Below are positions 1 to 7,195 of a DNA stretch of 15,948 bases, piece by piece (position 1 is the stretch's first letter; each line of letters starts with the position of its first letter). The stretch is from Alphaproteobacteria bacterium (lineage in GTDB: Bacteria; Pseudomonadota; Alphaproteobacteria; UBA8366). The translations under genes were made by a program, and so were the position numbers. The stretch is from contig JAOTYV010000080.1 of NCBI GenBank assembly GCA_029861675.1, positions 1-15,948 of the forward strand. The letters run 5' to 3'. The notes under the pieces are model-generated. The model saw only the letters and a list, made by a program, of their open reading frames with translations. It was not told the DNA's origin and searched no databases.

Positions 1-1
1 G

Positions 2-460
2 ACGTTTACCTTTGGGTCGAAAGGGTCGACATCGGGGCGCTTGATGCCGGAATTCCACATCCGGACGCAGTTCAAGCAACCGCCGGCCAAGGTCTTCGAT
101 CGTGTCGGATTCAGCGGCGACCATTCCCGCACTATCGCGCTGGTCCAATCCGGCGCCTATCAGGTTGGCGCGGTGAACTACAAGGTTTGGGAAAACGAAC
201 TCAAAGCCGGCAAGATCGATCCGAAGAAAGTTCAGATCATCTGGAAAACGCCGACCTATCCCGACTATCAATGGTCGGTGCGCGGCGATGTGGACAAGAA
301 GTACGGTGCGGGATTTACCGATAAGGTTCGCAAGGCGCTGTTGGCGCTCAACGATCCCGATCTGCTCAAATCGTTTCCCAGATCGAAGTTCGTCCCCGCA
401 AGCAACGCGGACTATAAACCGATCGTGGATGTGGGTAAGGAAATCGGTCTGCTCGACTGA
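2..460 (+). CDS. PhnD-like ABC transporter substrate-binding protein (5' truncated)
   Basis: Periplasmic binding component of a phosphonate/phosphite/phosphate-type ABC importer. The reading frame is open from base 2, so the N-terminus and signal peptide lie outside the window. The first visible residues read FGSKGSTSGRLMP, matching the Ser-Thr-Ser-Gly oxyanion-binding segment of the PhnD/PtxB family. Further on, a GAVNYKVW stretch and a WSVRGDVD segment fit the second lobe of the family. The stop overlaps the start of the ATPase gene by one base (TGATG), so the genes are co-transcribed and probably translationally coupled. The family binds small tetrahedral or pyramidal oxyanions. The exact ligand cannot be read from this fragment, but the selD gene in the same apparent operon makes a selenium oxyanion worth considering (inference). 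Family assignment is strong; ligand is open. Confidence 0.88.
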   Translation, partial: TFTFGSKGSTSGRLMPEFHIRTQFKQPPAKVFDRVGFSGDHSRTIALVQSGAYQVGAVNYKVWENELKAGKIDPKKVQIIWKTPTYPDYQWSVRGDVDKKYGAGFTDKVRKALLALNDPDLLKSFPRSKFVPASNADYKPIVDVGKEIGLLD

Positions 461-1116
461 TGTCCCTGATCGAGCTTCGCGAGGCGACGGCAGGATATAA
501 CGGCCATAAAATCCTGCACGACGTCTCGCTGAGCATCCGCCAGGGCGAACGGGTCGCCCTGGTCGGCCGAAGCGGCGCCGGGAAATCGACGCTGCTTCGG
601 CTGTTCTATGAGCGTGTCAAAGGCGACGCCGCGCTGGTGCCGCAGGATTTCGGCCTGGTAAAGGCGCTTTCGGTATTTCACAATATTTATATCGGCCGGC
701 TGAACAAGCATTCGGTTTGGCGCAATCTGGCGAATCTCGTTAAACCGCTGCAAAGCGAGGTCGACGGGATACGGCCGGTTGCCGCGCGGCTTGGCCTTGA
801 GGAGAAGTTGTTCGACTCCGTCGGCACGCTGTCGGGCGGGCAACAGCAGCGCACGGCCGTCGGCCGCGCGCTTTACCAGCAGGAAACGATCCTGCTGGGC
901 GATGAGCCGGTCTCCAGCGTCGACGAACATCAGGCGCGAACGATTCTCGAAAGCATCGCGGATTCGAAGAAGACCGTCATCCTGGCGATGCACGACACCG
1001 CGCTCGCCCTGGAATATTCCGACCGTGTCGTGGCGCTGCGTGACGGCCGTGTCGTATTCGATGAAACCTGCGACGGCATGACTCCGGCGGATTTGAAGCC
1101 GATTTACGGAGGCTGA
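460..1116 (+). CDS. PhnC-like ABC transporter ATP-binding protein
   Basis: Cytoplasmic ATPase of the importer encoded by the flanking genes. All nucleotide-binding motifs are visible in its 218 residues: Walker A GRSGAGKST (36-44), Q-loop glutamine 62 in PQDFGLV, signature LSGGQQQR (124-131), Walker B with LLGDEP (catalytic Glu149) and the H-loop His178. The ATG overlaps the upstream stop. The protein is shorter than a typical PhnC of about 260 residues. The missing part lies mainly between Walker A and the Q-loop, where only about 18 residues separate Lys43 from Gln62 and the usual antiparallel beta segment is trimmed. Because every catalytic motif is intact and the frame is open, this looks like a compact but functional variant and not a decayed gene. 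Confidence 0.9.
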   Translation: MSLIELREATAGYNGHKILHDVSLSIRQGERVALVGRSGAGKSTLLRLFYERVKGDAALVPQDFGLVKALSVFHNIYIGRLNKHSVWRNLANLVKPLQSEVDGIRPVAARLGLEEKLFDSVGTLSGGQQQRTAVGRALYQQETILLGDEPVSSVDEHQARTILESIADSKKTVILAMHDTALALEYSDRVVALRDGRVVFDETCDGMTPADLKPIYGG

Positions 1117-1121
1117 CAGCG

Positions 1122-2621
1122 ATGGAGGCGGTGTGGCGCAGTTCCCCAACCGTGCGCACCAGCCTTATATTTCTGGCGGTCGCGCTGGCCTGCCTCGCGG
1201 TTGCCGACATCGCGATCACCACCGTTCATCCCTGGACCGAGATGGGCCGGCTGGTCGCTGGAATTTTCACGCCGAATTTTTTCGCGACCGAGAATCTCGG
1301 GATGGCACTGGTCCTGACGGTTGCGTTCGCAATCCTCGGCGTCGCCATCGGCAATTTTCTAGGTTTCCTGCTTGCTCTGGTCTTTCACAGCCGGGTGGTC
1401 CGGGTCGGCTGCGCGTTCGTGCGGGCGGTCCACGAACTGTTCTGGGCGCTGATCTTCCTGCAGATATTCGGTCTGTCGCCGCTGACCGGCATTCTGGCCA
1501 TCGCCATTCCCTATGCGGGCATCATTGCCAAGGTCTATGCGGAAATTCTGGAAGAGGCGGATAAGCGGCCGCTCCAGGCAGTGCCGGCGGGCAGCAGCCG
1601 GGCGTCGGTCTTTCTGTTCGTGCGCCTGCCCGATGTCTGGGCGCATTTTAAAAACTACTCCATGTACCGCCTCGAATGCGGTTTGCGATCGAGCGCGGTG
1701 CTCGGCTTTGTCGGTCTGCCGACGCTCGGCTTCTATCTCGAGACCGCCTTTCGTCAGGGCCAGTATTCGGAAGTGTCGGCGCTGCTGATCCTGTTTTATG
1801 TGATCATTGCCAGCATGCGGGTGTGGATGAAGAAACCGCTGCTGCCGGTCTACATATTAATTTCGCTGCTGGTCTTGCCTTGGGGCGCGGCGAAGATCGA
1901 CTCCGCGAATATCGTGCGCTTTTTCACCCAGGATATCGTACCGCACCCGATCCGGACCGCGGAAACCATCGATGGCGAGGCGCTGGCGGCGCTTTGGCGC
2001 TGGTTCGAGCATTTGCTGGTAGGACAAGCGATCCCCGGCGCCATCGATACGCTGCTGCTCACCATGATTGCGCTGGTCGCGTCGGGAATGCTGGCACTGG
2101 CGTTCTTTCCGTTGATTTCGCCGTTGTTTTACGGCCGGTTCGGCCGGTCGGCCGGACATGTTTTCCTGGTCGTCGTGCGCTCTACCCCAGAATACATTCT
2201 GGCCTATATTTTCCTTCAGCTTTGGGGGCCGTCGATGCTGCCGGCGATCGTGGCGCTGGCATTGCATAATGGCGCGATTATCGGCCACTTGGTCGGCCGC
2301 TACACCGAGGAAATGAAACTGCGGTCCGACGCTTCGCACGGCCTCAATCTTTATGCCTACGAAGTCACGCCGCGACTGTACGGTCAGTTGCTGGCGTTTC
2401 TGTTTTATCGCTGGGAAGTGATTTTACGGGAAACTGCAATTCTGGGCATTCTCGGCATCGCGACGCTGGGATTCTATATCGACAGCGCCTTCGCCGATAT
2501 TCGTCCGGATCGCGCGCTGTTTCTGATACTGCTGACGGCGCTGCTCAACATCGGCGTCGATGCGCTCTCCCGCGCCATCCGGGCACGGCTCCATCTCAGA
2601 ACAACCATCGAACAGGGATAA
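1122..2621 (+). CDS. Fused PhnE-PhnE-type ABC transporter permease
   Basis: Inner-membrane permease of the importer, 499 residues, about twice the length of a single PhnE. It consists of two homologous halves. A diagnostic block occurs at 182-205 (YRLE, then LGFVG, then LGFY) and recurs at 429-452 (YRWE, then LGILG, then LGFY), 247 residues apart. Each block sits after an EAA-like cytoplasmic loop (EEADKRP at 144-150; TEEMKLRSDASHG at 395-407) that should contact the ATPase. Many hydrophobic segments are visible throughout, for example at 13-30, 60-87, 107-135, 218-231, 240-255 and 306-333. One polypeptide could therefore supply the whole transmembrane dimer. The ATG follows GGAGG by about 9 bases and lies 5 bp after the ATPase stop. 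The next gene, selD, starts 6 bp downstream. Confidence 0.9.
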   Translation: MEAVWRSSPTVRTSLIFLAVALACLAVADIAITTVHPWTEMGRLVAGIFTPNFFATENLGMALVLTVAFAILGVAIGNFLGFLLALVFHSRVVRVGCAFVRAVHELFWALIFLQIFGLSPLTGILAIAIPYAGIIAKVYAEILEEADKRPLQAVPAGSSRASVFLFVRLPDVWAHFKNYSMYRLECGLRSSAVLGFVGLPTLGFYLETAFRQGQYSEVSALLILFYVIIASMRVWMKKPLLPVYILISLLVLPWGAAKIDSANIVRFFTQDIVPHPIRTAETIDGEALAALWRWFEHLLVGQAIPGAIDTLLLTMIALVASGMLALAFFPLISPLFYGRFGRSAGHVFLVVVRSTPEYILAYIFLQLWGPSMLPAIVALALHNGAIIGHLVGRYTEEMKLRSDASHGLNLYAYEVTPRLYGQLLAFLFYRWEVILRETAILGILGIATLGFYIDSAFADIRPDRALFLILLTALLNIGVDALSRAIRARLHLRTTIEQG

Positions 2622-2627
2622 ACCAGC

Positions 2628-4892
2628 GTGAAACAGGATACGATCCCGGTCCTCAAGGACCTTGTGCTCGTCGGCGGCGGCCACAGTCATGTGAGCGTGC
2701 TCAAATCCTTCGGCATGAAGCCGGTCCCCGGCGTTCGCCTCACGCTGATCTGCCGCGACGTACATACACCGTATTCCGGCATGCTGCCCGGGCTGGTTGC
2801 GGGTCACTACACCTTCGACGAAACGCATATCGACCTCGGTCCCCTGTCACAATTCGCCGGCGCGCGTTTCTATCACGACGACGCAATCGGTATCGATACA
2901 GTGCGGCGTGTTGTGCTGTGCCGCGATCGGCCGCCGGTGCCCTTCGATCTGCTGTCGATCAATGTCGGCTCGGCGCCGGCAACCTGGGAGACGCCGGGCG
3001 CCGACGGCAACGTGGTGCCGGTCAAGCCGATCAACAAGTTCGTCGCCCATTGGGAGCGCCTGCGCGAGCGCATCCTGTTGCGCGAGGACCGCACCCGCAT
3101 CGGGGTTGTCGGCGGCGGCGCGGGCGGGGTCGAACTGATCCTGGCGGTGCAGCATCGGCTCAAGACGTTGCTGGCGACACAGGGACGGACGGCGGATCAT
3201 CTCGACTTTCATTTGGTGACCGAAGAGGCGGAAATTCTCACAGGCCACAATCCGATGGCGCGCAAGAAGTTCCGCCGCATCTTTGGTGAGCGTGGCATCG
3301 CGCTGCATACGGGCATGCATGTGGACTCCGTGTCGCCGGGAGAGATCAAGACCAAGAACGGAACCCTGGCGCTCGATGAAATCCTGTGGGTGACGCGGGC
3401 GGGCGCGGCTTCCTGGGTGCGCGAGTCCGGACTAGACGTGGACGACCGCGGCTTCATGCGTGTCGACGATACGTTGCAGTCGGTGTCGCATCCGGGAATT
3501 TTCGGCGCGGGGGATATCGCCGCGATGATCAATCATCCGCGCCCGAAGGCGGGCGTCTTTGCGGTTCGGCAGGGACCGCCCCTGACCCGCAATTTGCGCC
3601 GCGCCCTGGTCGACCGGCCGCTCAAGCCGTTTGCGCCACAGCGCGATTTCCTCAGCCTGGTCAGCACCGGCGACAAATACGCCGTCGCGTCGCGCGGCAA
3701 GCTGTCGGTCGAGGGCGCCTGGGTCTGGGATTGGAAGGACTGGATCGATCAGCGCTTCATGCGCAAGTTCAACGAATTGCCTGAGATGGATACGGAGGAG
3801 AAAACCGTTGTCCCGCGCGGCCTTGCCGGGGCGGAGGTCATCCGCGAGATCTCCGCGATCGCGATGCGTTGCGGCGGCTGTGGCGCCAAGGTCGGCGCCA
3901 CCGTGCTCAACCGCGCGTTGTCGCAATTGCAGCCGGTGCCGCGCGACGACGTGCTGATCGGCCTGCACGAGCCCGATGACGCGGCCGTGGTCGAAGTGCC
4001 GCCGGGCAAGGTCATGGTCCATACGGTGGATTCGTTCCGTGCCATGATCGACGACCCCTATGTCTTCGGCAAAATTGCCGCCAACCATAGTCTCGGCGAT
4101 ATTTTCGCCATGGGGGGCGAGCCGCAGTCGGCCCTCGCCATCGCGACAATTCCGTATGGCATCGAGGAAAAGGTCGAGGATTTGCTGTCGCAGATGATGG
4201 CGGGGGCAATGGAAGTGCTGAAGGATGCGAACACCGCATTGGTCGGCGGCCATACCAGTGAAGGCACCGAACTGTCGCTCGGCTTTGCGATCAACGGTCT
4301 GATCGATCAGGCCAAAGTCATGCGTAAGGGTGGCATGCAGCCCGGCGACCGGCTGGTGCTGACCAAGGCGATCGGTACCGGCACCCTGTTCGCCGCCGAC
4401 ATGCGTTTGCAGGCCAAAGGCCGGTGGATCAGCGGCGCGCTGGATTCGATGCAGCAATCGAATAAGGATGGCGCGATCTGTTTGACCGAGCATGGGGCGC
4501 ACGCCTGTACGGACGTCACCGGCTTCGGCCTGCTCGGCCATCTTGTCGAGATGACCAAGCCGTCGGAGGTCGACGTGGAACTCGATCTTGCCGCGATTCC
4601 CTTGCTTGACGGCGCACAGCAGACGGTCGATGCGGGTATCACCAGCACCTTGCAGCCGCAGAATTTACGCCTGCGCCGGGCTATCGCCAATCTTGGCGTG
4701 GTGGGTGAGGACTCACGGTTTCCTCTGATCTTCGATCCGCAAACGGCGGGCGGGCTGCTGGCCAGCGTGCCGGGGGACCGCGCCGAGGCCTGCGTCGCCG
4801 ACCTTCGCAAGCTGGGATATGACCGCACCGCCATCATCGGCAGCGTGTTGCCGCAGGGCAATACGCTGGAGCCGGTCCGGGTGCTGATCTGA
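2628..4892 (+). CDS. selD: NADH dehydrogenase-like/SelD fusion, selenide, water dikinase (SenC role)
   Basis: Makes selenophosphate from selenide and ATP. Residues 1 to about 400 are an FAD-dependent NADH-dehydrogenase-like oxidoreductase: first dinucleotide site VLVGGGHSH (13-21), PYSGMLPG (48-55), second Rossmann motif VVGGGAGGVE (160-169) and FAD motif GAGD (293-296). Residues about 408-754 are a complete SelD of normal length. It has GGCGAK with catalytic Cys418 and Lys421, DDAA metal ligands near 450-453, GDIFAMGG (490-497), GGHTSEG (540-546) and FDPQTAGG (702-709). Cys418 is encoded by TGT, so this is a cysteine enzyme and not a selenocysteine one. The start is GTG, with AGGGA about 10 bases upstream inside the end of the permease gene. 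The fused oxidoreductase probably supplies or handles reduced selenium (inference). With senB and senA adjacent, it most likely fills the SenC role. No selA, selB or selC is in the window. Confidence 0.94.
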   Translation: MKQDTIPVLKDLVLVGGGHSHVSVLKSFGMKPVPGVRLTLICRDVHTPYSGMLPGLVAGHYTFDETHIDLGPLSQFAGARFYHDDAIGIDTVRRVVLCRDRPPVPFDLLSINVGSAPATWETPGADGNVVPVKPINKFVAHWERLRERILLREDRTRIGVVGGGAGGVELILAVQHRLKTLLATQGRTADHLDFHLVTEEAEILTGHNPMARKKFRRIFGERGIALHTGMHVDSVSPGEIKTKNGTLALDEILWVTRAGAASWVRESGLDVDDRGFMRVDDTLQSVSHPGIFGAGDIAAMINHPRPKAGVFAVRQGPPLTRNLRRALVDRPLKPFAPQRDFLSLVSTGDKYAVASRGKLSVEGAWVWDWKDWIDQRFMRKFNELPEMDTEEKTVVPRGLAGAEVIREISAIAMRCGGCGAKVGATVLNRALSQLQPVPRDDVLIGLHEPDDAAVVEVPPGKVMVHTVDSFRAMIDDPYVFGKIAANHSLGDIFAMGGEPQSALAIATIPYGIEEKVEDLLSQMMAGAMEVLKDANTALVGGHTSEGTELSLGFAINGLIDQAKVMRKGGMQPGDRLVLTKAIGTGTLFAADMRLQAKGRWISGALDSMQQSNKDGAICLTEHGAHACTDVTGFGLLGHLVEMTKPSEVDVELDLAAIPLLDGAQQTVDAGITSTLQPQNLRLRRAIANLGVVGEDSRFPLIFDPQTAGGLLASVPGDRAEACVADLRKLGYDRTAIIGSVLPQGNTLEPVRVLI

Positions 4893-4899
4893 CCGGCGC

Positions 4900-5853
4900 C
4901 TATTGCAGTCGTTGCAGCACGTCTTGCCAGGCACGTTTTTCCCGCTCGGCATCGAACAACGGTGCAAGCTGCCGGCATTGCACCGCAAGCTGTTCCAGAT
5001 AGGCGGGGTCGGTTTCGGCCTGGCGCAGCCGGTCCGCGAGCGCTTGCGTGTCGCCGACCGGGTAATAGCCGCCATAGTCCGATCCCAGCAGTCCGACCGA
5101 GCCGGAAATATCCGACGCGATAACTGGCAGCCCGGCCGCCACCGCTTCGGACACCACATTCGCGCCGCCCTCCATGATCGAGCTCAAAACCATCAGATGG
5201 CATTTCGCGAATGCGCGCCGAACCATCCAGCCCGGAACCTCCCCGCGCCATTGGTAGCGGGGGTTGCGCGCCACTTCCCGCTGCGCGCGCTCCGCCCAGG
5301 ACTCGTCATGCGCCTTGCCGTAGTGCAGCACGCGAAGCCGGGACTCCGGCGGCAGCAGCAGGGCCGCTTCTGCGGTCCGCAGGGAATCCTTTTCTTCCCG
5401 CAGATGTCCGACCACGCAAATGTCGAACCGGCGCCGCGACGGTTGGCGCGGCGTGGCGAGCGGCGGCGCCGATTGATGAATGACGGTGAGTTTGTTCGCA
5501 AACCGGCGCGGAATATCCTGATGGACGAGATCGTGCAGGCACACCAGCCGGTCGGCCAGGTCCATCGACCGCAGCGTCGTCTCAGGATGGCTGTGCTGGA
5601 ATTTGTAGATGTCGGTGCCGGACAGCAGCACGATCATCGGCCGCTCCGGATAGCGGGTGCGAAAATTCTCGATCGATCGTGCGCTGCGCCAGGCGTGTAC
5701 GCCGATCATCATATCCGCCGGGCTGCCGTCATACGCGGTGTCCACCCGGACCGAATGTCCCAGTTCCTGCAATATGCGCTGCCAGCGGATTGCGGTGGTT
5801 CGGTTGCCGTTGCGGGATTGTTTGCCCGCGGGCGTGATCAGGCTAATTTGCAT
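4900..5853 (-). CDS. senB: Selenosugar synthase SenB (GT-B glycosyltransferase)
   Basis: A 317-residue GT-B fold glycosyltransferase. In the selenoneine pathway SenB joins selenophosphate-derived selenium to a UDP-sugar, giving a 1-seleno-sugar. The N-terminal segment MQISLITPAG, then SRNGNRTTAIRW (13-24), fits the acceptor-side motif of this subfamily. VHAWRSA (52-58) and SGTDIY (78-83) follow. The C-terminal half has VVGHLREEKD (147-156) and the donor-binding EX7E motif, Glu228 to Glu236, in a MEGGANVVSEA context. I start at the ATG at 5853 because family homology begins exactly there. An in-frame GTG at 5886 would add 11 residues and overlap senA. No clear Shine-Dalgarno precedes either start. 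It converges with selD, with 7 bp between stops, and diverges from senA. The SenB call rests on subfamily resemblance plus the adjoining selD and senA; a generic glycosyltransferase role is the alternative. Confidence 0.85.
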   Translation of the reverse strand: MQISLITPAGKQSRNGNRTTAIRWQRILQELGHSVRVDTAYDGSPADMMIGVHAWRSARSIENFRTRYPERPMIVLLSGTDIYKFQHSHPETTLRSMDLADRLVCLHDLVHQDIPRRFANKLTVIHQSAPPLATPRQPSRRRFDICVVGHLREEKDSLRTAEAALLLPPESRLRVLHYGKAHDESWAERAQREVARNPRYQWRGEVPGWMVRRAFAKCHLMVLSSIMEGGANVVSEAVAAGLPVIASDISGSVGLLGSDYGGYYPVGDTQALADRLRQAETDPAYLEQLAVQCRQLAPLFDAEREKRAWQDVLQRLQ

Positions 5854-5879
5854 ATTGGAATCGATAGTTAGAGTTCGCG

Positions 5880-7178
5880 ATGACACACCCCGTTGAATCC
5901 GCCCGCTTGGCCGAAATGATGATCGATGCGCGCCGCCGCTCGCTCGCCTTGATCGATGGGCTGACGCCGGAGCAGTTGATCGGTCCCAAACTGCCGACCC
6001 TCAATCCGCTAATTTGGGAAATCGGCCATGTCGGGTGGTTCCATGAAAGTTTCATCCTGCGGCGAATATACGGGGCGACGCCGCTGCTGGCCAATGGCGA
6101 CGATCTGTATGATTCCATCGCCATCGCGCATGAGGTGCGCTGGGATTTGCCGGTGATGCCGCTCCCGGAAATGCTCGACTATCTGGATCGGGTGCTGAAT
6201 GCGCTGGTCGAGCGGCTGGAGGACGGCGAGGCGAACGAGGTCGATAGTTTCTTGTATCAGTTCACGACATTTCATGAGGACATGCATGGGGAGGCCTTTA
6301 CCTGGGGCCGCCAAACCCTGGCCTATCCCACACCGGACTATGGAAAGCGTTCCCTGCCGCGACTGGCCGGCGGGCTTGCGGGGGACGCCGATATTGCGGG
6401 CGGAACGTTCCTGCTGGGCTCGCCGAAAGAAGCGCCGTTTCTGTTCGACAACGAGAAATGGGCGCATCCGGTCCCTGTGGCGCCGTTTCGCATGGCGCGG
6501 GCGCCGGTTACCAACAGGGAATTCGCCGGCTTCGTGGAGGATGGCGGCTACGCCCGGCGTGATCTGTGGGCCGCCGAGGGTTGGGCCTGGCGCGAAGAAG
6601 TCCGCGCCGATCATCCGATCTATTGGTCGCCGGACGGACCGGGCCGCTGGTCCGTGCGGCGGTTCGACCAAACCGAGCCGTTGGCGCCGGACGCGCCGGT
6701 CATCCACGTCTGCTGGCACGAGGCCGAGGCCTATTGCCGCTGGGCGGGCCGCCGCCTGCCGACCGAGGCGGAATGGGAACTCGCCGCAACCACGATACCG
6801 GACACGGCGGACGGATTGCTGATCAAACGCCGCTATCCGTGGGGCGACGAGGCGCCGGACGCCCGCCACGCGAATCTCGACGGGTATGCGCTCGGCTGCG
6901 CCGACGTGGCGGCCCATCCGGACGGCGACAGCGCCTATGGTTGCCGCCAGATGATCGGCAATGTCTGGGAGTGGACGGCCGATACGTTCGGGCCCTTCGA
7001 GGGTTTCGCGCCGGACGATTACAAGGAATATTCCCAACCGCTGTTCGGCTCCACCAAGGTCCTGCGCGGCGGCGCATGGCCGACCCGGAGCCGCATGATC
7101 TCGCCGACCTATCGCAATTATTTCGGCGCGGACCGGCGCGACGTATTCGCCGGCTTCCGCACCTGCGCGCTGGATTGA
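5880..7178 (+). CDS. senA: Selenoneine synthase SenA (EgtB-like nonheme iron enzyme)
   Basis: A 432-residue EgtB-family enzyme. Residues 1 to about 150 form a DinB-like four-helix domain carrying the iron ligands: His50 in EIGHVGW and His132/His136 in HEDMHGE, matching the HX3HXE motif of EgtB. Residues about 172-430 form the formylglycine-generating-enzyme-like C-type lectin domain, with GGTFLLGS (174-181), RRLPTEAEWE (291-300), GNVWEW (360-365), RGGAW (396-400) and GFR (425-427). EgtB joins a sulfur donor to hercynine. The homologue SenA uses the SenB selenosugar with oxygen to form a C-Se bond on hercynine, leading to selenoneine. I choose SenA over EgtB because senB and selD adjoin and no egtA, egtC, egtD or egtE is present; sequence alone does not prove the selenium specificity. 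ATG is preceded only by a weak AGAG about 6 bases upstream. Confidence 0.85.
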   Translation: MTHPVESARLAEMMIDARRRSLALIDGLTPEQLIGPKLPTLNPLIWEIGHVGWFHESFILRRIYGATPLLANGDDLYDSIAIAHEVRWDLPVMPLPEMLDYLDRVLNALVERLEDGEANEVDSFLYQFTTFHEDMHGEAFTWGRQTLAYPTPDYGKRSLPRLAGGLAGDADIAGGTFLLGSPKEAPFLFDNEKWAHPVPVAPFRMARAPVTNREFAGFVEDGGYARRDLWAAEGWAWREEVRADHPIYWSPDGPGRWSVRRFDQTEPLAPDAPVIHVCWHEAEAYCRWAGRRLPTEAEWELAATTIPDTADGLLIKRRYPWGDEAPDARHANLDGYALGCADVAAHPDGDSAYGCRQMIGNVWEWTADTFGPFEGFAPDDYKEYSQPLFGSTKVLRGGAWPTRSRMISPTYRNYFGADRRDVFAGFRTCALD

Positions 7179-7195
7179 TCGGCGGCGAGGCGGCG

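Noticed and set aside
3870..3890. Selenocysteine at the SelD active site
   Set aside because: The catalytic codon is TGT (cysteine), and the frame has no internal TGA.
3432..4541. Long open frame on the minus strand inside selD
   Set aside because: It lies opposite a gene with complete SelD and oxidoreductase motifs. The translation resembles no family I know and is a by-product of GC-rich codons.
5880..7178. Reading the EgtB homologue as ordinary ergothioneine EgtB
   Set aside because: Motifs alone allow it, but no egt gene adjoins while selD and a SenB-like glycosyltransferase do. SenA is the better call; EgtB is kept as the alternative.
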